Shown here: positions 44,964-53,853 of the stretch, one piece after another
Layout: every line of letters begins with the position of its first letter
Numbering within the stretch: the stretch's first letter is position 1
Assembly: GCA_017631255.1 (NCBI GenBank)
Contig: JAGBTP010000006.1
Location: forward strand, 1-59,911
DNA from: Alistipes sp.
GTDB taxonomy: Bacteria > Bacteroidota > Bacteroidia > Bacteroidales > Rikenellaceae
DNA: 59,911 nucleotides
Direction of reading: 5' to 3'
Translations under genes and position numbers: made by a program
Notes under the pieces: generated by a model
The model's input: only the letters and a program-made list of their open reading frames with translations
What the model was told of the DNA's origin: nothing
Databases searched by the model: none

Positions 44964-47330
44964 ATGCGTCTAAGCGAACTTAAAACAGGAGAGTGTGCTA
45001 CCGTGGTCAAGGTACTTGGCTATGGAGGCTTTCGTCGTCGAATAATGGAGATGGGCTTTGTGCGCGGACAAGAGGTTACGGTAATTCTCGATGCACCACT
45101 CAAGGATCCAATCGAGTACCACATAATGGGTTACGACATCTCGCTCCGAAGGAAGGAGGCCGAAATGATTGTCGTGATGACACGCGAGGAGGCGGCGAAA
45201 TTAACCGCTGCGGAGAGTATGACCATTATCGAGGGCGAGGACTTGATGAGCGAGGCGGTGCGCAGTAGCCATAATCACATCAGCGTAGGCCTTGTCGGCA
45301 ACCCAAACTCAGGCAAGACATCACTTTTTAATACCCTCTGTGGCCGTAGCGAGCATGTTGGTAATTATAGCGGCGTGACCGTAGATGCCAAGCGAGGAAC
45401 ACTCAGCTACAAGGGTTATACCATCGAAATCACCGACCTACCAGGAACTTATGCCCTATCGGCATACTCACCTGAGGAGGTCTATGTGCGTAGGCATCTC
45501 ATCGAGCAGACGCCCGATATCATCATTAACACCGTCGTTGCATCAAACCTCGAGCGCAACCTATATCTTACTACCGAGCTTATCGACATAAGCCCGAAGA
45601 TGGTTATTGCGCTTAATATGTACGATGAGTTGGAGCGCAGTGGTGCCAATTTCGACCACGAGGCACTCGGTAAGATGATTGGTGTGCCTATCATTCCTGT
45701 GGTTACGCCTACGGCAAGGGGTATCGAGGAGTTATTGAATAGTGTTATCGCCGTGTACGAGAATCGTGAGCAGAGCGTGCGACATATCCACATCGGCTAC
45801 GGTTCAGTTATCGAGGAGCACCTCAAGGCTCTTAACGACGATATGCGCCACTACTACACCGAGTTGACGGCACACTTCCCACCCCGCTACTTTGCACTCA
45901 AACTCATCGAGGGTGATAAGGAGATTATCGAGTTGCTGCACACCGCACCGCACTTTGAGAGGTGGCAGACGATGGCGCAGCGTGCGCGCAAGGCTATTGA
46001 GCAGGCGCTCGACGAGGATATTGAGACAGCACTTGCGGAGGAGAAATATGGCTTTATATCGGGAGCGCTAAAGGAGACATATACGGCAGCGGAGTATAAG
46101 CGTAACACCCTCGGTGATAAGCTCGATGCCATAGTTACACATCGTGTGTGGGGATTCCCTATATTCTTGGCGCTGTTGTGGTTTATGTTCTACTGCACCT
46201 TTTCGCTTGGTGCCTATCCGCAGGGGTGGATTGAGGCTGGTGTGGGTTGGTTGTACGACACAGTAAGTGGTATGATGGCCGAAGGAGCGCTGCGCGATAT
46301 GCTCACCGATGGTATTATCAATGGCGTGGGTAGCGTGCTTGTCTTCCTGCCCAACATTATGATTCTCTACCTCTTCATCTCGCTACTCGAGGATTCTGGT
46401 TATCTGGCACGAGCTGCGTTTATTATGGATAAGGTGATGCACCATATGGGCGTGCACGGCAAGTCATTCATCCCTATGATTATGGGCTTTGGATGCAATG
46501 TTCCTGCGGTTATGGCGTGCCGCACCATCGAGTGCCGCACATCACGCATTATTACAATAATGGTAGTGCCGTTTATGTCGTGCAGCGCGCGACTGCCTAT
46601 CTATATGATGATTGTCGGCACCTTCTTCCCCAGCTATGCCGGTACAGCACTTTTCCTGCTCTACCTCTTCGGTATGCTTATGGCTGTAGTATCGGCACGC
46701 CTTATGCGTCGCTTTATGTTTCGTGAGCAGGAGGCGCCATTCGTAATGGAGCTATCGCCCTATCGTGTGCCTACGGCAAAGACCACGCTGCGCCATATGT
46801 GGACGAAGTGTGCGCAGTATATAAAGAAGATGGGTGGCTTGATTCTTATTGCTTCGATAATTGTTTGGTTGCTAAGCTACTACCCTCGTCCAACTAACAA
46901 TGCAAGTGAGGTGGATGCTCCAAACTACGAGATGTCATATATGGGTAGGATTGGTCAGTTCTGCGAGCCTGTGTTTGCGCCTATGGATATGGAGTGGCAG
47001 GCGACCGTAGCCCTTATTTCGGGTATTCCAGCCAAGGAGATTGTCGTGAGTACGATGAATGTGCTCTACGCTCAACCTGGTGATGCGGAGCCTGAGAGTG
47101 ATGATGAGCTTTCGCCAAGCGTGAGCGATAGAATTGCACGCAGTATGTCGCTGCCTTCTGCTATAGCCTTCCTTATCTTCTCGCTGCTCTATCTGCCTTG
47201 TATTGCTACTATCGTAGGTATTGGCTCGGAACTTAATTGGAAGTGGGCTGTTGGTTCGGCAGTCTATAATACCGCTATTGCGTGGGTTATAGCCTGGTTG
47301 GGCTACTTAATAACCGGCTTAATCGTGTAG
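44964..47330 (+). CDS. feoB: Ferrous iron transporter FeoAB fusion
   Basis: 788-residue fused Fe2+ transporter. Residues 1-75 are FeoA (SH3-like: LKTGECATVVKVLGYGGFRRRIMEMGF). Then the FeoB G domain has G1 GLVGNPNSGKTSLFN (about 110), G2/G3 YSGVTVDAKRGTLSY and ITDLPGTYAL, and G4 in the NMYD motif. The membrane part (about 400-780) contains the two Gate motifs, with conserved Cys in MGFGCNVPAVMACRTIE and PFMSCSARLPIYMM. The FeoA-FeoB fusion is common in Bacteroidetes. The small FeoB-associated gene follows directly. Confidence 0.95.
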   Translation: MRLSELKTGECATVVKVLGYGGFRRRIMEMGFVRGQEVTVILDAPLKDPIEYHIMGYDISLRRKEAEMIVVMTREEAAKLTAAESMTIIEGEDLMSEAVRSSHNHISVGLVGNPNSGKTSLFNTLCGRSEHVGNYSGVTVDAKRGTLSYKGYTIEITDLPGTYALSAYSPEEVYVRRHLIEQTPDIIINTVVASNLERNLYLTTELIDISPKMVIALNMYDELERSGANFDHEALGKMIGVPIIPVVTPTARGIEELLNSVIAVYENREQSVRHIHIGYGSVIEEHLKALNDDMRHYYTELTAHFPPRYFALKLIEGDKEIIELLHTAPHFERWQTMAQRARKAIEQALDEDIETALAEEKYGFISGALKETYTAAEYKRNTLGDKLDAIVTHRVWGFPIFLALLWFMFYCTFSLGAYPQGWIEAGVGWLYDTVSGMMAEGALRDMLTDGIINGVGSVLVFLPNIMILYLFISLLEDSGYLARAAFIMDKVMHHMGVHGKSFIPMIMGFGCNVPAVMACRTIECRTSRIITIMVVPFMSCSARLPIYMMIVGTFFPSYAGTALFLLYLFGMLMAVVSARLMRRFMFREQEAPFVMELSPYRVPTAKTTLRHMWTKCAQYIKKMGGLILIASIIVWLLSYYPRPTNNASEVDAPNYEMSYMGRIGQFCEPVFAPMDMEWQATVALISGIPAKEIVVSTMNVLYAQPGDAEPESDDELSPSVSDRIARSMSLPSAIAFLIFSLLYLPCIATIVGIGSELNWKWAVGSAVYNTAIAWVIAWLGYLITGLIV

Positions 47331-47332
47331 TT

Positions 47333-47482
47333 ATGGGCTGGCAGGATTGGGCAGTGGCCGTCATCGGCATTGTGGCGGTGGCGGTAGTCGTGCGGCGCGC
47401 GTGGAGGCTATTCGTTTGTGGCGATAGCTCAGCTTGCGCAGAGTGCGCAAAGGATTGTAAACTGCGAAAGCGAGATAGATAA
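47333..47482 (+). CDS. FeoB-associated Cys-rich membrane protein
   Basis: 49 residues: one membrane helix (AVAVIGIVAVAVVVRRAW) followed by a Cys-rich tail (CGDSSACAECAKDC). This is the layout of the small FeoB-associated family that stands in for FeoC in Bacteroidetes and Firmicutes; the Cys may bind iron or an iron-sulfur cluster. It starts 2 nt after feoB. Confidence 0.88.
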   Translation: MGWQDWAVAVIGIVAVAVVVRRAWRLFVCGDSSACAECAKDCKLRKRDR

Positions 47483-47483
47483 G

Positions 47484-47520
47484 AATAATGGGTTACCTCG
47501 AGAGGATAACCCATTATTTG
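47484..47520. terminator. Bidirectional terminator
   Basis: Stem AATAATGGGTTA/TAACCCATTATT, with T on the right and A on the left side, between convergent genes. Confidence 0.85.
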
Positions 47521-47540
47521 TTTTATGGTGTCGGTAAACA

Positions 47541-48791
47541 CTACCAGTCGATAAACTCGCCACTACCCTTGAATGTGCCTCGGATGATGTTGCCCCTATC
47601 GTCGGCAGTGTCGAGCGTAAAGATGTACATATCGCCCTCCTTGGCTACGGTAATACTGCCTCGTACGAGTGGCGCAAACTCAACATAACCTGCAGTCATA
47701 TACCAGCTATTCTGCTGCATATACTGGCCACCAAGATCCTCTGCTGAGCCTGGGATGAAGTGGCCCGCAGTTGTTCCGTGTGTATAAGTACCGCATACAT
47801 CGCGGCTACCAGCGGGCAACTGCAAATCAATCTGGAACTGATCACCACGCTCCTCACCAGTCTCATAATCGAGGTACTCGTACATAAATACTTGGCAGGT
47901 GTTGCAACCGTTGTACATCAAATCGCCAACGAAAGCCCCTACAAATACGCCATTCTCAATATCGAAATAGTGATCATCAACCAATGTGCTAAGACCCTCG
48001 GTTACAGTGTTAGAATATACGGGTATCTCAAGTGATCCGTTATACTCGATACGGTGGTTCTCGCCATCTGCGAGCGACACATTGGCAATGATGCTACCAT
48101 CCGAAACGACAACCTCTGCATCGCTGAATGCAATCTCATCGCCGTACAGGTAGTAGCTATACATATAGTTAATCGAACGGTCGCTCAACTCGCCAGTTGT
48201 CGAGAGGCGGTATGTGCCGTTTGGGATTGTTGTAGATGCAGCCTCCTTCGATGGTGCCTCTGTTGCATAGAGATCGAAGCAGTAATACTTTGCAGTGGCA
48301 TACATCGAACCATCCTCTTTTACGCCCTGAGTCGAGAGTACTACGAAGTAGCTATGTACATTGTTTGTGTTGTCGCAGTGCTGGAAGAGGCTACCGGCTG
48401 TTGTTGTGGCTTTGAACTCCTGGTCAATCTTGAAGTGCTGCATTACTGTAACCTCAGCCTTTGCCTTGCCATACTTGAGATTAATCTTACCACGACGCTC
48501 GCCACTCTCATCGTTGGCCTTGACGAGGTACGACACGACGCTCTCCTTGATCTCGAGCACCCTAATCCAATCGACATTGCTATCGGCCTCCAATTTTGTC
48601 CCCTCGCTTGCGTTGGTGATTGCGTACTCAATCTCGTAGATACCCTCTACGCTATCTACCCATTGTGTCTCCTCGGAGAGGATTGTGATGGTGGTGTCCT
48701 GTGGATTTGTCTGACCAGGGTCGGTGCCCTCCTTCTTATCGCAGGCAATGGCTGCCACAGCGATAGCAAACAACATTAAAAATCTTTTCAT
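47541..48791 (-). CDS. BACON-domain lipoprotein with two beta domains
   Basis: 416 residues. I start at MKRFLMLFAIAVAAIAC (lipobox Cys17); the ATG two codons upstream is also possible, but the ATG 99 nt further upstream is not, because a promoter-like box follows it. The N-terminal domain (about 30-125) is BACON-like (DSNVDWIRVLEIKESV, then GKINLKYGKAKAEVTVMQ). The rest is two related beta domains, the first with IPNGTYRLSTTG and VVVSDGSII, the second with PAGSRDVCGTYTHG and GSITVAKEGDMYIFTLD. The first resembles the C-terminal domain of the BACON lipoprotein at 23.1 kb. Confidence 0.8.
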   Translation of the reverse strand: MKRFLMLFAIAVAAIACDKKEGTDPGQTNPQDTTITILSEETQWVDSVEGIYEIEYAITNASEGTKLEADSNVDWIRVLEIKESVVSYLVKANDESGERRGKINLKYGKAKAEVTVMQHFKIDQEFKATTTAGSLFQHCDNTNNVHSYFVVLSTQGVKEDGSMYATAKYYCFDLYATEAPSKEAASTTIPNGTYRLSTTGELSDRSINYMYSYYLYGDEIAFSDAEVVVSDGSIIANVSLADGENHRIEYNGSLEIPVYSNTVTEGLSTLVDDHYFDIENGVFVGAFVGDLMYNGCNTCQVFMYEYLDYETGEERGDQFQIDLQLPAGSRDVCGTYTHGTTAGHFIPGSAEDLGGQYMQQNSWYMTAGYVEFAPLVRGSITVAKEGDMYIFTLDTADDRGNIIRGTFKGSGEFIDW

Positions 48792-48851
48792 TCTCATTAA
48801 ATTTAGTAGTTTATAGGTGTTGCCAGTGGGTAAAAATCTCATTGGCAAATA

Positions 48852-48859
48852 CAAAGATA
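48852..48859 (-). promoter_or_regulatory. Probable -7 box of the BACON lipoprotein gene at 47.5 kb
   Basis: TATCTTTG on the minus strand, about 60 nt before the start; no TTG at the right distance. Its position inside the longest open frame argues for the downstream start. Confidence 0.5.
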
Positions 48860-48900
48860 CAAAAATATCACTTATTGCCATATATAACAATCAGTTTTTG

Positions 48901-50067
48901 TCAGTTTTTGTCTGCCGCAACCCTCTCCGCGATAATTGCGCATACGAAATATAATGCAGCAAGCAGGGTAAGGAGCCATATATTATGCTCCACATCAGCG
49001 AGCGATGCACCCGCAGTGCCCACCATAACGAAGGCATTAACAGCACTGCTACTTGGTAGGGTGTGACCCAATATGTAGAGCCACTCTGGAAAGGCCTCGT
49101 GAGGGTATGAGATACCAGCAAGCAAGAGTATTGGCACAGAACTCCATAGTAGTAGCATTAGCGGAGCTTCTCTGCGACGGAAGAGGTGAGAAAGGGTTAA
49201 GCCCAGCGAGCACGCAGCGGTGATATATAGCAGCATAATCACGGCAATACTGAAAATATTACCCGCACTCGGGAAGCCAAAGATGGGCCAAATGATACCT
49301 AATATAATGATTAAGTTGATGCCATATATTGCAATGTAAATCACTATTTTCATAGCGACTATCTTTGCCGCATAGAGTAGTGTTACTCCCCTACTTTTTA
49401 TGCCCATATTCCTACGCCTTACTGCAAGCATCGCAAGGCCTATGATAAGTGTTTGCTGAATGATGACCACCACGATTGATGGCATCACGAACGATCCATA
49501 GCCAAGCGACGGATTGTAGAGAATATGGCCATCGTATGTGACGGGTTCGGCGATAGCCTCAGCCACAATATCACTTTCGCCAGCTGCTGCGAGGTGCATA
49601 ATCTCAATTTCGGCGCAGTGTGTGAGAATGTCTGCCGTCACCTGCTCGAGGACTTGTCGATAGATGAGCAGGTGGCTGCCGTCCAAGATGAGTGCGATAT
49701 TTCCCTGAACGCCAGCGGTCACATCTCGCTCAAAGTTGTCTGGTATATAGACTATTGCGCTCACCTTCCGGTCAAAGTATAACTCCTTGGCACTATTTAT
49801 ATTAGTTGGCTCATACGCGAGGTTGGTGTTAGGCCCTGAGCGCAGTCCCGATATAATCTCACGACTCATCGGTGTCTTATCCTCATCCACAACTGCAATC
49901 GGCACACACTCCACCACCTCACGACCATAGGCCACGGAGTAGATGATCGTATAAATAAGCATTGCGAAGAGTAGTAGAAGCATAGCTCCGCTGTCGGAAG
50001 CTATACCCCTAAGTTCCTCTTTTGTTATGTCAAATATTGTTGTGTTATTTGATTTTGCGTCGCTCAT
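48901..50067 (-). CDS. ABC-2 type permease (YhhJ/YbhR-like), second copy
   Basis: 388 residues. One N-terminal membrane helix (LLLLFAMLIYTIIYSVAYG), a periplasmic domain (about 45-185, beginning ECVPIAVVDEDKTPMSREI), then five helices including SFVMPSIVVVIIQQTLIIGLAML and the GISYPHEAFPEWLYILGHTLPSSSAVNAF amphipathic ABC-2 element. It is a paralogue of the next gene upstream, with which it probably forms a heterodimer. I start at 50067, 1 nt after the upstream stop. No ATP-binding subunit is encoded near it. It is the last gene of the exporter operon. Confidence 0.85.
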   Translation of the reverse strand: MSDAKSNNTTIFDITKEELRGIASDSGAMLLLLFAMLIYTIIYSVAYGREVVECVPIAVVDEDKTPMSREIISGLRSGPNTNLAYEPTNINSAKELYFDRKVSAIVYIPDNFERDVTAGVQGNIALILDGSHLLIYRQVLEQVTADILTHCAEIEIMHLAAAGESDIVAEAIAEPVTYDGHILYNPSLGYGSFVMPSIVVVIIQQTLIIGLAMLAVRRRNMGIKSRGVTLLYAAKIVAMKIVIYIAIYGINLIIILGIIWPIFGFPSAGNIFSIAVIMLLYITAACSLGLTLSHLFRRREAPLMLLLWSSVPILLLAGISYPHEAFPEWLYILGHTLPSSSAVNAFVMVGTAGASLADVEHNIWLLTLLAALYFVCAIIAERVAADKN

Positions 50068-50068
50068 A

Positions 50069-51241
50069 TCAATCTCTACTCCAATAGATCTCATTTGTCA
50101 TTATTCGTCTCAATCGCCTCCATACAAGTGGTACAAGGAACAAGAATAGACTAAGGCACAGCAGATTGTTCACATTGTATAAAATAGGCGCGCCAACAAC
50201 GGCCTGATCAATCAGTATATCGCTAAAATAACCCAATGGAAAGAGTTTGGATAACCATTGTGCAATGCTGTACATCGCAATTACGGGAAAGGTGATGCCT
50301 GAGAATGTAAATGCCATTACCGCATAGCCGCCACCGAGAGATAGGCCAAGTCTAAGATTGGCTGTGAGCGTAACTATGAAAATAGCAAAAGATTGATAAG
50401 CAAGAATAAGTAGTATGTTACATATTGTTAACATTAGGTAACTACCTTTGCACTCCATGCCCATAATCACAAACAGAATTGCGAATGCTAACTGTGAGAT
50501 TATGGCCATTGCAAGGGTGATTGGTAGCGCCTTGCCAACGACTGCGGAGAGGAGTGATCCGTTGGCTGAGGTTATCCACTCCGGCGCCGTTGCATAGCGT
50601 AGCTCGCGACCGAAGGCGTAGATTGTCGCTACGACGATAAAGATTACAATGCCCATAAACATAAATATCGGAGCGAGGTAGTAGTCATAGTTTAGATACG
50701 GATTACCTACTATGTTGTTCTGTATGTTAATAGGCATTATATCAATCATCGCTTCATTATATCCTATTCCCATAGCCTGCAACCTATTTAGTGCAATTCC
50801 TGAGGCAAATGTCATTACCGTCTGCTCAATATCTCGACCTATCACGCCGCTGGCTGAAATATTCGTTCCAAGTAGGTAGCACTCTATCTTTGTCGGCACG
50901 CCACCATATATATCAGCCTCAAAGCCTCGCTTTATGTAGACTATTCCTAATGACTGAGAACTAAGTATTTGTCTCTCTGCCTCAGCGATTGATTGTACTT
51001 GGTAGGCAATCTCCACTCCCCGTGTTGCATCAATCATCAAGCATAGCTGGCGAGACATAGGCGTATTGTCGTGGTCAACAACGGTAATAGGTAGTTCATC
51101 GATGGAGCCTTTGTAGAAAATCACGGCAAAAAAGGCGAGCATTACAAGAGGTAGAATGAGTACAACTGATAGGTATAGTCGTGATTTTCGCACCTCATCT
51201 ACTTCGCGTATGAATGATGATAATACTCTATTACAAAACAT
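50069..51241 (-). CDS. ABC-2 type permease, first copy
   Basis: 390 residues with the same plan as its neighbour: N-terminal helix (LYLSVVLILPLVMLAFFAVIFY), periplasmic domain starting ELPITVVDHDNTPMSRQLC, then five helices (IFMFMGIVIFIVVATIYAFG; LPITLAMAIISQLAFAILFVIMG) and the conserved FSGITFPVIAMYSIAQWLSKLFPL element. The shared start of the periplasmic domain (V-V-D-x-D-x-T-P-M-S-R) shows the two arose by duplication. I chose the ATG 51241; a GTG 9 nt upstream overlaps the HlyD stop. Confidence 0.86.
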   Translation of the reverse strand: MFCNRVLSSFIREVDEVRKSRLYLSVVLILPLVMLAFFAVIFYKGSIDELPITVVDHDNTPMSRQLCLMIDATRGVEIAYQVQSIAEAERQILSSQSLGIVYIKRGFEADIYGGVPTKIECYLLGTNISASGVIGRDIEQTVMTFASGIALNRLQAMGIGYNEAMIDIMPINIQNNIVGNPYLNYDYYLAPIFMFMGIVIFIVVATIYAFGRELRYATAPEWITSANGSLLSAVVGKALPITLAMAIISQLAFAILFVIMGMECKGSYLMLTICNILLILAYQSFAIFIVTLTANLRLGLSLGGGYAVMAFTFSGITFPVIAMYSIAQWLSKLFPLGYFSDILIDQAVVGAPILYNVNNLLCLSLFLFLVPLVWRRLRRIMTNEIYWSRD

Positions 51242-51249
51242 ATTATGCA

Positions 51250-52233
51250 CTATAACCTACTACTGTTAACAACTATACTCATACCTGGTAAAATAGCGGT
51301 ATCTTTATCCACTCTCCTTGCTCGCACCTCAAAGGTTCTGATATCAAATCCTCCTCTTGCGCGTGTTGCACTCCAGGTGGCAAAGTCCGCCTCGGCAGCG
51401 ATGTGGTAGACCTCAAAAGTCGCACTCTGCTTAAGCGCGGGGATATATGCCTCGAATTGTGTTCCAATGGTGATGCCGGCCATATTATCCTCCTTGATAT
51501 TGAATGTCGCCCACAACTCCGATAGGTCGAGAATCACAACCACGGGATAACCTGCCGACGCAAGCTCGCCTGGCTCTGCGATTATACTTGACACGCGCCC
51601 GGTGATTGGTGCATAGACACGCGCATCGTCGAGGTATGAGTTTACCTCGGCAACGGCGGCCTGAGCCTCGCGCATCTTTGCTGCTGCAGCCTCTCGTTGT
51701 TCGCGCGTTGCTCCTTCGATAACTAATTCATACTCAGCCTTTGCGCTATTGGCTGTAGCTATCATAGCTTCGTAGTTTGCTAATGCCTCGTCATACTGCT
51801 GGCGTGGTACGACACCCTTTTCGTAGAGATTCTTCACTCTAATATAACTCTTCTCCGCCAGCGATTGCCCGACAAGCGCCTTTTGCCATATATTTTCAAC
51901 GGCTACGATTTGCTCCTTGCGCGCACCTCGCTCCACCTCTCTGTTGAGTGCTGCCGCAGCGACCTCTAACGCCTCTACTTGTCTAAGTTTCGCATCTAGT
52001 TCAGGGGTGGAGATGGTGTATAGAAGCTCGCCAGTCCTAATCCAATCGCCCTCAGCGACGAAAAGGGAGTCGATGCGCCCCGCAAGTTTGGATGAGGCTC
52101 GGTAGGTTCGGCACTCAACAATACCCTCGATTACGGGACGATTCTCCTTTTCGGCAAGCCACCATATTAATAGCGACAAGATAACTATTGCAAGTGCTAC
52201 TAATATGGTATATGTAATGTTTTTAGTTTTCAT
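51250..52233 (-). CDS. HlyD/EmrA-type membrane fusion protein
   Basis: 327 residues. N-terminal membrane helix (ITYTILVALAIVILSLLIWWL), then the biotinyl-lipoyl half (SSKLAGRIDSLFVAEGDWIRTGELLYTI), a coiled-coil hairpin with Ala/Glu/Lys repeats (about 75-190), the second lipoyl half (DARVYAPITGRVSSIIAEPGEL) and a barrel domain ending in VDKDTAILPGMSIVV. This is the YbhG/YhiI-type adaptor that joins ABC-2 permeases to TolC. It lies between the TolC gene (30 nt) and the first permease. Confidence 0.92.
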   Translation of the reverse strand: MKTKNITYTILVALAIVILSLLIWWLAEKENRPVIEGIVECRTYRASSKLAGRIDSLFVAEGDWIRTGELLYTISTPELDAKLRQVEALEVAAAALNREVERGARKEQIVAVENIWQKALVGQSLAEKSYIRVKNLYEKGVVPRQQYDEALANYEAMIATANSAKAEYELVIEGATREQREAAAAKMREAQAAVAEVNSYLDDARVYAPITGRVSSIIAEPGELASAGYPVVVILDLSELWATFNIKEDNMAGITIGTQFEAYIPALKQSATFEVYHIAAEADFATWSATRARGGFDIRTFEVRARRVDKDTAILPGMSIVVNSSRL

Positions 52234-52263
52234 AATCAAATGTTTATGTGTTTTATATAAACC

Positions 52264-53703
52264 CTATTCGATGTCGATATTACCGCAATTAACACGATAT
52301 AAATCGAGGGTGGAACTTAAGCCCGACGCCTCGAGCAACCTTGCAAGAGCAACGCAAGAGTTGTAGGCGGCATTGAGATACTCCACGCGTGAAGCGGCTA
52401 ATTCTGCGCAGGCATCCATAAGATCGGAGCCAGAGGTTAAACCCTCGTTAAAGCCTACTATCGCGGAGTTGTAGTAGCTTTCGGCAAACTCTATGGCACG
52501 CGCAGATGTAGTGACATCTTGCAGTGAGTTTTCTAATGTAAAATACTCTTTATCAATAAGTAGAAGTATGTTATCTCTTGCGTTATCCACCATCTCGCTG
52601 ACGCCCATTGCGGCACTCTGTGCTGCTTTGAGTCTGCGCTCCTTGCCAAGTCCGTTGAATAGGGTGAAATTAATACCGACACCCACGGTCCAGCGAGGCA
52701 GAATGTCACTTAATTGGTATCCGTATATAACAGCGCCTCCCATTGCAACCACCTCGGGAAGGAGTGCTGCTCGCGCCAACCTAACACCCTCATTGGCTAT
52801 ATTTTGTTCGGCCTCAGCCTCCTGAAGTATGTGGTTAAGGTTAAGCGCTGCTTCGCGATAGTAATCAATGCTTTGAATATTGTTAGATAGAAAAATTCCA
52901 TCAGTAGGATTTACTATTACATCCTCTCCGACTATTGTGGATAGGGCATATTCTGCTACCCTGTTTTTGCTCTCCGCATCACGCAGTTTTCCCTCCTCCT
53001 CAGATAGGCGATATTGCAGATAGACGACAACGCTATGTGCCACAAGCCCCTCCTCCTCCATTGCTTTTGCGTCGGCAAGATGTTGCGATACTGCGTTCAC
53101 AACCATCTGGCGTACCTCTACCACCTTGCGAGTGAGGATAACGCCATAGTATCGCTCCACAAGCTCGGTAAGGAGGTGCGACTCTGTGGCATCGAGGCTA
53201 TATCTTGCCATATCGAGTTGCTGCTTAGCAATGTGGTTGGCGATGTTTACTCTGCCGCCGGCGTATATGGGTATTGTGATGGTTGTGCCTATGTAGCCAA
53301 CTGTCCATTTTTGTAGTGTATAACGCCAATCGGCTCCTATAATCGGAGCCAAACCTTGCGATAGTAATGATGCTAAATCATTACTTAATATGCCACTATT
53401 AACTCCGTTGTTAATAAGTGATTGTAAGGAATTAGTCACAATGCCTTTTGCGCCTCCTAAATCAATACTTATATCGCGTTGAAGGAGCGTAAATCCTCCC
53501 ATCATATTAATCGTCGGCAAATACATTCCTCGCGTAGCGCGCATATTATCGTACGCCGCATCGAGTAGATATCGTTCACCACGCATAGCGCTATTATTCT
53601 CGAGCATAGCGCTGCGCGCAACACTAAAGCTCATATCCTGCTGCGCCAAGCTAAGGTGTGATGCTATGCATACGGACACAAGAGTCAAAAGTAGTCGTCT
53701 CAT
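52264..53703 (-). CDS. TolC-family outer-membrane channel
   Basis: 479 residues with a cleavable signal peptide (LLLTLVSVCIASHLSLAQ) and no lipobox. Two repeats of long helices with short beta strands: TVGYIGTTITIPIYAGGRVN and TVGVGINFTLFNGLGKERR are the paired barrel strands, and FAESYYNSAIVGFNEGLTSGSDLMDACAEL the second hairpin. It is the outer-membrane part of the exporter and the first gene of its operon. An insertion rich in Leu, Ser and Asn (about 80-115) is unusual. No perfect TAnnTTTG lies in front of it; the nearest is GATATTTG at 53737-53730. Confidence 0.9.
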   Translation of the reverse strand: MRRLLLTLVSVCIASHLSLAQQDMSFSVARSAMLENNSAMRGERYLLDAAYDNMRATRGMYLPTINMMGGFTLLQRDISIDLGGAKGIVTNSLQSLINNGVNSGILSNDLASLLSQGLAPIIGADWRYTLQKWTVGYIGTTITIPIYAGGRVNIANHIAKQQLDMARYSLDATESHLLTELVERYYGVILTRKVVEVRQMVVNAVSQHLADAKAMEEEGLVAHSVVVYLQYRLSEEEGKLRDAESKNRVAEYALSTIVGEDVIVNPTDGIFLSNNIQSIDYYREAALNLNHILQEAEAEQNIANEGVRLARAALLPEVVAMGGAVIYGYQLSDILPRWTVGVGINFTLFNGLGKERRLKAAQSAAMGVSEMVDNARDNILLLIDKEYFTLENSLQDVTTSARAIEFAESYYNSAIVGFNEGLTSGSDLMDACAELAASRVEYLNAAYNSCVALARLLEASGLSSTLDLYRVNCGNIDIE

Positions 53704-53853
53704 TGCACAAGTTTTTCCTCTCGCTCTATCAAATATCGCGCATAAACTGCCTTGTCGGGCTATAAATATCGGCTCTACTATTTGGCATATAACTTGTGAA
53801 GTGTTGAGTCGTCATACAAACTATAAAAATTGTTAACTTAAAAAACTTTCAGT

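Noticed and set aside
48901-51241. Repeat between the two permease genes as a recombination site
   Set aside because: The similarity is at protein level, as expected of a paralogous pair; I see no long nucleotide identity.
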